Below are positions 56,033-64,000 of a stretch of 64,000 bases of DNA, piece by piece. Source of the stretch: CAZLQF01 sp964561545 (GTDB taxonomy: Bacteria; Bacteroidota; Bacteroidia; CAILMK01; CAYYUA01); the NCBI GenBank assembly GCA_964561545.1, contig CAZLQF010000003.1, positions 1-64,000 on the forward strand, read 5' to 3'. Both the position numbers and the translations under genes were made by a program. The notes below the pieces were generated by a model. It was given only the letters and a program-made list of their open reading frames with translations. It was not told the origin of the DNA and made no database searches. The first letter of the stretch is position 1. Every line of letters starts with the position of its first letter.

Positions 56033-58297
56033 ATGAAGCGAGTTTTTTTAGTCTGTGTTTTTTTAGCATTGGTCAGCTCAATATATGGGCAGGGTAATGT
56101 AAAATACTTCCTGGGCAACCATCCTGAGTTTAAGAACAAGTTTGATAACCGGGTACCTAACCCTTATACGGGAGGGTTCTTTAATTCACACTTTAATAAT
56201 TTTGACCTAAACAATGATGGCTTAGATGATTTAGTAGTTTTTGACCGCAAAGATGATCGTATTTTAACCTTTACCAAAAGAAATAACGATTTAGGCGATT
56301 TCTTTTCTTATGCACCCAGATATGAAGCTGGTTTTCCTGTTCCAAGATTTCCTGTTTCATTTATCACTAAGGATTACAACCAAGATGGGAAAAAAGACTT
56401 GTTTTTTACCAATGATGCAGGGGAGATCATCATTTATAAAAATGTATCTACAAATAATAGTATAGCGTTTGAGCTGGTTACCGAAAACTTAAAGGGGTAT
56501 TTTCCTTCAAAATCAGATACGGCTAAACAGATCATATACGTAAATAGAACAGACATTCCTGGCTTTGATGATATTGACGGAGATGGGGACATGGACATCG
56601 CCATTTTTGCAAGGGGTAGCAACATTTATTACTATAAAAACCATGCCTTGGAAAAAGGTTATTCTTTGGACAGTCTGGTGCTGTTTGAAGAAGATCGATG
56701 CTGGGGGAGTTTTACAGAAAATGCCAGGACCAATGACCTCAATATTAATGATACCAATTGTATTAAACTAAGACGCAAAAAGGGGCAGTTGCATTCAGGC
56801 TCTACCATATTACTTAAAGATACGGATAACGATGGCGACAAGGATCTGATTCTTGGAGACATCGGTTTCAATGATTTGGTATACGCTGAAAATGGCAAAG
56901 CAGACTATGATTATACCAGAGATACGATGATCAATTATTTTAAAGGGTTCCCAAAATCAAAACCTGTTGATCTCCCTAAATTCCCCGCTGCTTTTGAAGT
57001 AAATGTGAATAAGGATCAAGCAAAAGACCTGGTGGTAACACCACAAGCCAGCCGTGAAAGTAAAAGCTTGAATCAAATATTGTATTACAAGAACAATGGC
57101 TCCACTCAAAACCCTGATTATCAATTTGTTAAAAACTCATTTTTACAGGAATATTCCATTGACCTGGGTAGCCGTTCTGCTCCTGCATTCTTTGATTATG
57201 ATAAAGATGGGGATTTAGATTTATTTGTAGTAACATCAGGAAGTTATACTAAAACAGGCAATACGCAAGACCGGATCGTTCTTTATGAAAACAAAGGCAA
57301 TGCTACCAATCCTGTTTTTGATAAGGTTAATAATGATTATCTGAACTTAAAAAAGGATAGCATCACGGATCTGGTTGTAAGATTTGGTGACTTAAATGGG
57401 GATGGTAAGCAAGACTTACTGATGGGCTCGTATGATGGCCAACTCGATTTTTATGAGGATCAAGCAAATGAAGGAGAGCAAGCCGATTTCAAAAAAACTA
57501 CCGGAAACTTAGCCAACATCGATGTTGGTAGCTCAAGCGCACCCGCAATTGCAGATATCAATGGAGATGGACGAAATGATTTGGTAATCGGGAAAAATTA
57601 CAAGGATTTGTTTTATTATAAAAATACGGGTAATGGTGGAAGTGGAATCCCGCAATTCAAGAAGGTCGATGATAAATTTGGCCACATTGAAGAAGAAAAA
57701 TATGCTTTTTTAAGCCCAATTGTAGCAGATCTTGATCAAAACGGGGCTTTGGACTTATTGCTGGGTACCAATAGCAATGGTATTCAATTTTATTGGGACA
57801 TAACGGACAACCTTAATGACACTTTTGAAGCCATGAATCAAGTCATCTATAATAAAATTGAACAACAAAAAGTAGAAAAGGAGATGGGTAATAGAACTTA
57901 TCCAGCTGTTGCGTCATTGGATAAGGACTCCTTACCGGATATTATGCTTGGGAATATGAGGGGAGGTTTAATGTTACTGGAAACGCAAGACATTAGAGAT
58001 TCCATTCCAGCCTCCTACAATCAAAATGCTTTGCAAAATACCAACGATTTAAAAATTTACCCCAATCCAGCTTCAGACCATATTTACATTGAATGGGAGC
58101 TTCAAAGATCACCATCCAACTACCAAGTAGAAATTTATAATATTCAAGGGCAAAGGTTGTTCAATCAACAATTCAAGCAATCAGGAAAAAGAGAAAGTTT
58201 GAATGTTTCCACTTTCTCCTCCGGGCTTTATTTCGTAAAAATTTCTTCAAAAGCAAATAACCTGATCCAACGCAAAAAGCTATTGATCAAAGATTAA
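56033..58297 (+). CDS. VCBS/FG-GAP repeat protein with T9SS type-A sorting domain
   Basis: A 754-residue secreted protein. Signal peptide about residues 1-20. At least nine FG-GAP-like calcium-binding repeats follow, seen as DLNNDGLDDL, DYNQDGKKDL, DIDGDGDMDI, DTDNDGDKDL, DYDKDGDLDL, DLNGDGKQDL, DINGDGRNDL and similar, spaced through about 60-650 and probably forming a propeller. The last 80 or so residues are a type-A CTD (LKIYPNPASDHIYI, YNIQGQRLF, GLYFVKI) for type IX secretion. No catalytic domain is seen. Its stop overlaps the stop of the convergent DCC gene by 4 bp. Confidence 0.88.
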   Translation: MKRVFLVCVFLALVSSIYGQGNVKYFLGNHPEFKNKFDNRVPNPYTGGFFNSHFNNFDLNNDGLDDLVVFDRKDDRILTFTKRNNDLGDFFSYAPRYEAGFPVPRFPVSFITKDYNQDGKKDLFFTNDAGEIIIYKNVSTNNSIAFELVTENLKGYFPSKSDTAKQIIYVNRTDIPGFDDIDGDGDMDIAIFARGSNIYYYKNHALEKGYSLDSLVLFEEDRCWGSFTENARTNDLNINDTNCIKLRRKKGQLHSGSTILLKDTDNDGDKDLILGDIGFNDLVYAENGKADYDYTRDTMINYFKGFPKSKPVDLPKFPAAFEVNVNKDQAKDLVVTPQASRESKSLNQILYYKNNGSTQNPDYQFVKNSFLQEYSIDLGSRSAPAFFDYDKDGDLDLFVVTSGSYTKTGNTQDRIVLYENKGNATNPVFDKVNNDYLNLKKDSITDLVVRFGDLNGDGKQDLLMGSYDGQLDFYEDQANEGEQADFKKTTGNLANIDVGSSSAPAIADINGDGRNDLVIGKNYKDLFYYKNTGNGGSGIPQFKKVDDKFGHIEEEKYAFLSPIVADLDQNGALDLLLGTNSNGIQFYWDITDNLNDTFEAMNQVIYNKIEQQKVEKEMGNRTYPAVASLDKDSLPDIMLGNMRGGLMLLETQDIRDSIPASYNQNALQNTNDLKIYPNPASDHIYIEWELQRSPSNYQVEIYNIQGQRLFNQQFKQSGKRESLNVSTFSSGLYFVKISSKANNLIQRKKLLIKD

Positions 58298-58713
58298 TCC
58301 ATGTTTTCTATAAACCTTTTTTGAACATCGGGCGTAGGAACCATGCACTCCTGCCTTTTCCCGAACCATTGGTAACGATGCTTGGCAATCTGATCATAAA
58401 TCAAATTTCTTAAAAAAACCGGAACAACACGGAAAATACCGAACAAAGGCCAGGGAAAAGGCAACTTGCTTGCTATTCTTAAGGCCGCAGTGGATTTAAT
58501 GTAAACTTCCCCGTGCTCCCATAAGATTATGGAGTCTACACTGGCGAGTTCTTTTAAGTCATAGTTGAGCTTTTTTTGGGCAAACGCTGATGAAAGCGGA
58601 GCAAAGTGGAATATTCCATCCGGGTCACGTTTGATTATCCATTGAATGAAGCCATTGCACAAATTGCAATAACCGTCAAAAAAGATGATATGATCATGTG
58701 ATTGTTTGCCCAT
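58294..58713 (-). CDS. DCC-family (DUF393) thiol-disulfide oxidoreductase-like protein
   Basis: A 139-residue protein with the family motif DGYCNLCNGFIQW (Asp13, Cys16, Cys19), a thioredoxin-like CxxC arrangement at the N-terminus. No substrate is known. It is divergent from the YfhO-family gene across 171 bp and convergent with the VCBS-repeat gene. Confidence 0.85.
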   Translation of the reverse strand: MGKQSHDHIIFFDGYCNLCNGFIQWIIKRDPDGIFHFAPLSSAFAQKKLNYDLKELASVDSIILWEHGEVYIKSTAALRIASKLPFPWPLFGIFRVVPVFLRNLIYDQIAKHRYQWFGKRQECMVPTPDVQKRFIENMD

Positions 58714-58854
58714 TTCTACGCCATTGGATCAATCAAGGTTTGATGTTATCGCTTAGATTGCTGAATCTATGATAAAAGATCAGAATTTATGCTAACAACA
58801 AGTTTTTTATCTTAAAGATTTTCAATTCACCCATTTTGAAATTGCCATTACATT

Positions 58855-58862
58855 TATATTTG
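58855..58862 (+). promoter_or_regulatory. Putative -7 element (TATATTTG) for the YfhO-family gene
   Basis: TATATTTG matches TAnnTTTG 22 bp before the ATG. TTTG at 58835-58838 lies 16 bp upstream, slightly short for a -33 element. Confidence 0.5.
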
Positions 58863-58884
58863 CGTAAATGCCAAATTTAAGCCA

Positions 58885-61506
58885 ATGAATTCTCTATTGT
58901 TCAAACGTCATATTTTACCTCACGTCTTGGTGGTATTGGGCTTTCTTGTTATAACTTTTGTTTACATGCATCCAGTTTTGGAAGGCCAGGAAGCTAACCA
59001 ACAAGATATTAAGCAATGGGAAGGCATGACCAAACAAGCACGCGATTTTGAGGATAGAACGGGCGAAAATACTTGGTGGACCAATTCTATGTTTGGAGGT
59101 ATGCCCACTTATATGATGCTGGGGGGTCATGACTACAATATGTTCATGATTGCTAAAGTTCAGAAGCCACTTTTAAAAACCGTACCTAAGCCTGCCAATT
59201 CTCTTTTTCTTTACCTGGTAGGATTTTATTTCATGTTAATTGCCTGGGGTTTGTCCATTCCTCTAAGTATTCTTGGGGCTTTGGGTTTTGGATTTACCAG
59301 CAACAATATAATTATTATCGAGGCAGGCCATATGACCAAAAGCTACGCAATAGGTTTTGCGCCACTTGTCATGGCCGGTGTAATTCTAGCCATTAGGCGA
59401 AGAAAGTTAATACTTGGAGGAGCTATTACTGTAATGTTCCTGCCTCAAGAAATTAATACCAACCATCCCCAGATCACTTATTATTTAGCGATGATCATTG
59501 CAGTGTATTTAGTCATTGAATTAATAACCGCCATAAAAAATCAGGATCTTAAGTTTTTTGGGAAGGGATGTGGCGTATTGTTACTTGGTGCAATCCTAAG
59601 TTTTGGTTGTAATCTTTCTGATCTTGGACTTACTTATGAATATAGTAAAGAAACCATCCGCGGAGAATCTGATCTCAGTAAGGAAGATGAAGGAGGTACT
59701 GGACTTTCAAAAGATTATGCCCTTAGGTGGAGCTATGGTATACCAGAAACAGGCACCATTTTAATACCTAATTTTCATGGTGGGTCAAGCATGAAATCTT
59801 TCCTTAACGATCGTGAAAGTGAAACATTCCAAGCAATAAGGCAATTAAGGAACCGGGACAACATCCAGCAATATGCCCAGCAAATGACGCACTATTGGGG
59901 TGATCAACCCTTCACTTCAGGTCCTCGCTATTTTGGTGCCCTGGTTTGTTTCTTTTTTGTATTGGGGCTTTTTCTGGTTAAAGGGCCTGCCAAGTGGTGG
60001 CTTTTAATTATTGCTTTACTGTCGATCATGTTAGCATGGGGTAAGAATTTCGCTCCACTTTCCGATTTCTTTTTCTATTATGTGCCATTTTATAACAAGT
60101 TCAGAAGTGTTACCATGATCTTGTTCATAGCACAATTTGCATTTCCCTTCTTAGGCATGATGGCCCTTAAAAATCTTATTGAGCATAAATATACCAAAAA
60201 TGAACTAATAAAGGCGATTCATTACTCATTCGGTATCGTGGGAGGTTTATGTTTAATATTTGCGTTGGTACCGGGCTTGTTTTTGGACTTCGCCAGCCAG
60301 CAAAACCAGGCTACTTTGGGTAAAAATGTGCCTGAATTGTTGAATGCCTTACAAGCTGACCGAAAAGAACTGCTTCAGGCAGATGCGTGGCGATCCTTTA
60401 TTTTTATAGCCTTGGGTGCTGGATTGTTGTACCTATACGTTTTTGGAACCATTGTTAACAAAAAAATTATATTGGTGGGAACTGGTGCATTGATATTGGT
60501 AGATCTATGGGCTGTAGATAAACGCTATTTGAATGCCGATAATTTTGTAGAAGAACAAGAAGAATCCAAAGATTTTAGTAAATCTTATGCTGATCGGCAA
60601 ATTTTAAAGGATCAAGATCCTAATTACAGGGTTTTGAATTTAACCGTAAGCCCGTTCAATGACGCCACTACTTCTTACCACCATAAATCCATTGGCGGTT
60701 ACCATGGGGCTAAATTAGGTCGTTATCAAGAGCTTATTGATTATCAAATTCAAGATGAAATCGCTTATTTGCAGCAAAACCTGAGAAGTCGTAATCTCCT
60801 CCAAAACAGACAAACCAATGAACCTGTACAAAGATACATCCAACCCTCTAAAGCTGAGGAGTTGACAATTCTTAACATGCTTGACATGCGTTATTTAATT
60901 GTGGGTTCCCAGAAAAGAGAAATTCCAGTGAAAAATCCCTCAGCGTATGGAAATGCTTGGTTTGTGAGAAATCTTCAAAAGGTAGCAAGTGCTGATCAAG
61001 CCATTGACCAAGTAGGTGAGATTGATCCACTCAACACAGCCATTTATAATGAAAAATATCAGGATTACATTGGAGGTTTCAAGCCTGATTATGATCCAAA
61101 TGGGTCCATTGAATTAACGATGTATGAGCCCAATGAAGTTAAGTACAAAACAAAGGCTTCAAGCCCTCAATTTGCTGTATTTTCAGAGATTTACTACAAT
61201 GACCACAAAGGGTGGCAAGTTTATTTGGATGGTGAAAAGGTAAAGCACATGCAAGTAAATTATGTACTCAGAGGTATGAAAATACCCGCAGGTGAACATA
61301 CCATTCGTTTTGAGTTTGATCCGCCCACCTATCAACGGTATGAAATTGTATCATTGGCCTCTTCTCTACTATCATTGCTTATCATATTTGCTGGGTTAGG
61401 TTACGAGATACGCCAAGTGATCAAGAATCCGCCTAAGGTTGAAGAAGAGGCAAAGGCTAAACAATCAAAACAAACTTCGAAACAGCGTAAAAAAGGCAAG
61501 AAGTAA
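58885..61506 (+). CDS. YfhO-family multi-spanning membrane protein
   Basis: An 873-residue inner-membrane protein. A first helix (about 11-30) leads to an extracytoplasmic stretch, then roughly ten further helices to about residue 560. A large soluble domain of about 230 residues follows, ending in the YfhO-typical YNDHKGWQVYLDGEKVK block, then a final helix (about 825-845). The last 20 residues are Lys-rich and cytoplasmic. YfhO proteins are thought to act in glycosylation or glycan transfer using lipid-linked sugars. The two glycosyltransferases that follow fit this, but the pathway is inferred. Confidence 0.82.
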   Translation: MNSLLFKRHILPHVLVVLGFLVITFVYMHPVLEGQEANQQDIKQWEGMTKQARDFEDRTGENTWWTNSMFGGMPTYMMLGGHDYNMFMIAKVQKPLLKTVPKPANSLFLYLVGFYFMLIAWGLSIPLSILGALGFGFTSNNIIIIEAGHMTKSYAIGFAPLVMAGVILAIRRRKLILGGAITVMFLPQEINTNHPQITYYLAMIIAVYLVIELITAIKNQDLKFFGKGCGVLLLGAILSFGCNLSDLGLTYEYSKETIRGESDLSKEDEGGTGLSKDYALRWSYGIPETGTILIPNFHGGSSMKSFLNDRESETFQAIRQLRNRDNIQQYAQQMTHYWGDQPFTSGPRYFGALVCFFFVLGLFLVKGPAKWWLLIIALLSIMLAWGKNFAPLSDFFFYYVPFYNKFRSVTMILFIAQFAFPFLGMMALKNLIEHKYTKNELIKAIHYSFGIVGGLCLIFALVPGLFLDFASQQNQATLGKNVPELLNALQADRKELLQADAWRSFIFIALGAGLLYLYVFGTIVNKKIILVGTGALILVDLWAVDKRYLNADNFVEEQEESKDFSKSYADRQILKDQDPNYRVLNLTVSPFNDATTSYHHKSIGGYHGAKLGRYQELIDYQIQDEIAYLQQNLRSRNLLQNRQTNEPVQRYIQPSKAEELTILNMLDMRYLIVGSQKREIPVKNPSAYGNAWFVRNLQKVASADQAIDQVGEIDPLNTAIYNEKYQDYIGGFKPDYDPNGSIELTMYEPNEVKYKTKASSPQFAVFSEIYYNDHKGWQVYLDGEKVKHMQVNYVLRGMKIPAGEHTIRFEFDPPTYQRYEIVSLASSLLSLLIIFAGLGYEIRQVIKNPPKVEEEAKAKQSKQTSKQRKKGKK

Positions 61507-61652
61507 GTGACATTGTGAATAAAGGGTTATAACAGGTCAATTGAACAAAAATTCTTATTCATTGATAAGTACTATAGATCACCAACAATGAGCAATAAGC
61601 AACTTTGAACAAATCACGGATTTGGGCTAATGTTAGCCTGAAACCTACCCCC

Positions 61653-62588
61653 TCAAGCATAAGCCTCATTGTGTGGATCAAAGAACCCTTTTATAAACCA
61701 ATGGCGATACCAGATAAGCATTTGCCCTTTGGCCTTTTCGCCTTGCAAAAAATAAGTTAAGGAGATGATATAGGTACCAACGGTTCTAATGGTTTGGTCG
61801 ATCAAAATTTTAAGTTGCGTGCCTAAAGTGGAATTTTGAAGCCTGATCCGTTCACTCTGCCCCATTCCGATCGACATCCGCCCAATGAAATCCATCGAGA
61901 TTCGCTCTTCGGGCATGGTGTGGTATACCAATGCATCCGGGAGGTAATAAATTGGCATTTTTGCTTGTTTCATCCGTATAAACATTTCTTTTTCGGAGCT
62001 TCCGATAAGGTTGCGTTTTTTTCGCCCCAATCGGCTATCAAAGTTACCCAATTGATCAAAAACCGCTTTTCTGAAGATCATGTTGCATCCTATCGGATAT
62101 TTGGGAAATGGTTTGATTTCATCACCAAGATCCACGCAAGAAACAAGCCCCAACAGGTAATGGCTTAGCCATTCAGGTTTTTCGCCACTGGGGTGAAAAT
62201 AAGGCAATATCTTACCACCCCCGGCCATTACCTGGCTATGGTTGTTAAAGAAATCTACAACTCGTTGCAGGTAATCATGCGTGGCAATGGCATCATCATC
62301 GATAAAAGCAACCAAAGGCGCATGGGCTTCTACTACAGCCCTGTTTCTTGCAGCAGATTCTCCCTGTTTTTCTTCTATCACGGATATAAAATTAATGTGC
62401 GGAAAATCCTTGTAAAACCTTTCAGCAATCTGGGGTGTACGGTCCGTACTGTTGTTATCAACCAGAATTACTTCGTACGATTGTGGCTTTAGCGATTGCT
62501 CTGCTAAACTTTTTAGTGCTTCATACAAAAATTCTTCCCGGTTGTAAGTAATTATGCATGCTGAAACCTCTAAATGCTCATTTGGCAT
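61653..62588 (-). CDS. Family-2 glycosyltransferase
   Basis: A 311-residue GT-A glycosyltransferase. N-terminal ACIITYNREEFLYEAL, the VILVDNNSTDRT nucleotide-binding strand, and the metal-binding DDD of VAFIDDDAIATHDYL (near residue 97) are present. The C-terminal third is less hydrophobic than in processive enzymes. Donor and acceptor sugars are unknown. It is 117 bp downstream of a second GT2 gene on the same strand. Confidence 0.88.
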   Translation of the reverse strand: MPNEHLEVSACIITYNREEFLYEALKSLAEQSLKPQSYEVILVDNNSTDRTPQIAERFYKDFPHINFISVIEEKQGESAARNRAVVEAHAPLVAFIDDDAIATHDYLQRVVDFFNNHSQVMAGGGKILPYFHPSGEKPEWLSHYLLGLVSCVDLGDEIKPFPKYPIGCNMIFRKAVFDQLGNFDSRLGRKKRNLIGSSEKEMFIRMKQAKMPIYYLPDALVYHTMPEERISMDFIGRMSIGMGQSERIRLQNSTLGTQLKILIDQTIRTVGTYIISLTYFLQGEKAKGQMLIWYRHWFIKGFFDPHNEAYA

Positions 62589-62705
62589 GGGGCTGTTTTT
62601 TTACAAAATCCATCATTTTAAAATATTAAGTTACGCATCAAGTCTAATACCTCAAATTCTTGGCTTTCAAAACTACTGTAAAATCTATGAATATTGTCCT
62701 GCATG

Positions 62706-63500
62706 TTACTGCTTGAAGCCCTTTGCCAAGTTTTTCTGATTCTTCCAGGCAAGCAGTTTATGCCCCAACCAGGTATCAACCAAATGGTAAAAGAGCAACA
62801 TACGGTACCGCCAGTAGTAAAATTTAAAGCTTGGTTTAAAATAGCGTTTGTAGATGACACCAATCTCATTAAAAGCTTTGATCCTTTGTTGATTGCTTAA
62901 GCCCCCAGGTGTAAAAATGATCAAAGGTTCAGGTATGTATTTAAATTTTTCCTGGCTGATCCTTACAAGCAAATCATAATCCATGGCATATTTAAGCGAA
63001 ATATCGAAAAGGCCATGTTGATCATAAAGCTCTTTTTTTAGAAACATAGTAGGATGACCAACTTTATGCATACCCCGGTATAGTTCATAACGATCAAATT
63101 GCTTACCGGTCACAATCCAATTACCACCCATTTCCTGTACGTATTGCCCATGCGTCCACATTATGGAAGTATCTGATTCAAAGGTGTTGAGGACTCTTTG
63201 CGTGGTGTATTCATCATAATATAAATCGCCAGAGTTAAGGATGTGGATGATGTCAGCAGTTGCTAATTGGATGCCTTTGTTAAACGCATCGCTAATGCCT
63301 TCATCCGGCTCTGAGGTCCATTTGCGATATGCCGGGATATTACTGCTTTTTAAGTAATCTTGAATTTCCGTGGAGGTGGAACCATCAATGATAATATGTT
63401 CGAAAGGTAAAAGTTTTTGCTCATCAACGGATTGAATGGTGCTTTTGAGCTCCTGAAGGTTGTTAAAACAAATGGTAACAATAGCCAGCCTGTAACCCAT
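62706..63500 (-). CDS. Family-2 glycosyltransferase (WcaA/LNSGD type)
   Basis: A 264-residue glycosyltransferase with N-terminal LAIVTICFNNLQELKSTIQSV, the HIIIDGSTSTEI strand, SEPDEGISDAFNKGI, and LNSGD (near residue 92) in the place of the usual DxD, as in many capsule and O-antigen GT2 enzymes. It is first of the two GT genes on this strand. The substrate is not readable from sequence. Confidence 0.87.
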   Translation of the reverse strand: MGYRLAIVTICFNNLQELKSTIQSVDEQKLLPFEHIIIDGSTSTEIQDYLKSSNIPAYRKWTSEPDEGISDAFNKGIQLATADIIHILNSGDLYYDEYTTQRVLNTFESDTSIMWTHGQYVQEMGGNWIVTGKQFDRYELYRGMHKVGHPTMFLKKELYDQHGLFDISLKYAMDYDLLVRISQEKFKYIPEPLIIFTPGGLSNQQRIKAFNEIGVIYKRYFKPSFKFYYWRYRMLLFYHLVDTWLGHKLLAWKNQKNLAKGFKQ

Positions 63501-63578
63501 AGATCAATGAAAAGGTAAATATGGCTTCAAAATTACCAAAATTAGAATTTAGGTTATCAATAAATGATTAAAAGGGCT

Positions 63579-64000
63579 TTATTGCTGAAGCCATTGCTTA
63601 AATGCCTTGGCCCTCTCAACGCTTACAATGGCAATATCCTTTATGGGTGGCTCAAGATCAATTTTAACCCTCCCTTTGGGATATTGGTGCATTTGCTTAA
63701 TGGCAGTGAAATTGATCATCAACTGGCGGTTAATGCGAAAGAATTGTGTTGGATCCAGCATTTCTTCAAGCTTGTCCAGCGAATAATCAATGGGCAATTC
63801 CTGTTGGTCAAAAGTATTGAGCAAAACCATCTTATTTTTGGCTTCAAAATAAGCCATCTCATGAGTGGGTATGGATTTAAGTTTTTGGCCCACCTGAACC
63901 AATAACCGCTTTTGGTATTGTGAAGCTTGAAGCTGAATATTCTGCAATAATTGATCAATGTGTTCTTGAGACCATTTCGAATCCTGGTAAAGGCTTTTGT
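63579..64000 (-). CDS. LytTR-family regulator, C-terminal part (cut by window end)
   Basis: The frame is open from the stop at 63579 to the window edge, so the N-terminus lies outside. The visible 140 residues begin in a helical linker, then a LytTR DNA-binding domain: RLLVQVGQKLKSIPTHEMAYFEA, LDKLEEMLDPTQFFRINRQLMIN, and the RVKIDL and VSVERAKAFKQWL ends. LytTR regulators of this type usually carry a receiver domain upstream, which would make it a two-component response regulator. That part cannot be seen. Confidence 0.85.
   Translation of the reverse strand, partial: KSLYQDSKWSQEHIDQLLQNIQLQASQYQKRLLVQVGQKLKSIPTHEMAYFEAKNKMVLLNTFDQQELPIDYSLDKLEEMLDPTQFFRINRQLMINFTAIKQMHQYPKGRVKIDLEPPIKDIAIVSVERAKAFKQWLQQ

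Noticed and set aside
1..64000. CRISPR arrays, insertion sequences, prophage or integrase genes
   Set aside because: No regularly spaced repeats, transposases or recombinases were found; every long reading frame is a recognisable chromosomal gene.

Overview
The window looks like chromosomal DNA from a gliding or T9SS-bearing member of the Bacteroidetes, most likely of the Cytophagales type. The evidence is a gldA-gldF-gldG set, a porP-gldK-gldL-gldM-gldN cluster, PorG-like barrels beside uppS-bamA-skp, two proteins with T9SS C-terminal sorting domains, AT-rich DNA, and repeated TAnnTTTG -7 promoter elements ahead of genes. The content is almost entirely core genome. I see no insertion sequence, prophage, integrase, CRISPR array or obvious pseudogene.

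Layout: 1-88 is the 3' part of tRNA-Val(GAC) with its terminator. 232-8860 holds a YpdA-like reductase (minus strand), then gldA, gldF, gldG, a DUF4340 protein, dnaN and a dihydroorotase. 8971-15611 is a minus-strand block: Na+/Ca2+ exchanger, riboflavin synthase, a large T9SS type-B cargo protein, a cyclase-family protein and hemW. 15744-24933 is the T9SS core: a short Omp85-type barrel, DUF4271, hemD, porP, gldK, gldL, gldM, gldN. 25024-32374 (minus) holds a GNAT-nitrilase fusion, a 1148-residue pseudo-peptidase/TolB-propeller/Omp85-barrel protein and a VWA-like membrane protein.

32509-46528 (plus) is a long co-directional run: gdhA, cvpA, a pabA/trpG glutaminase, an alpha/beta hydrolase, a CBS protein, nadK, four tandem PorG-like barrel genes, uppS, bamA, two skp/ompH genes and murI. 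46729-50146 (minus) is tRNA-Leu(TAG)-tig-clpP-clpX. 50325-58713 holds relA/spoT, fur, purA, murF (minus), a VCBS-repeat T9SS type-A cargo protein and a DCC thiol-disulfide protein (minus). 58885-64000 holds a YfhO-family membrane protein, two family-2 glycosyltransferases and the C-terminal part of a LytTR regulator cut by the window end.

The unifying theme is the outer membrane. The Gld/Por proteins export CTD-bearing cargo; BamA with Skp chaperones inserts barrels (PorP, the PorG copies); UppS, MurI and MurF feed the wall and surface glycans. The most unusual features are the four tandem PorG-like genes and the 1148-residue fusion protein. Neither amounts to a demonstrated new system, but both deserve follow-up.
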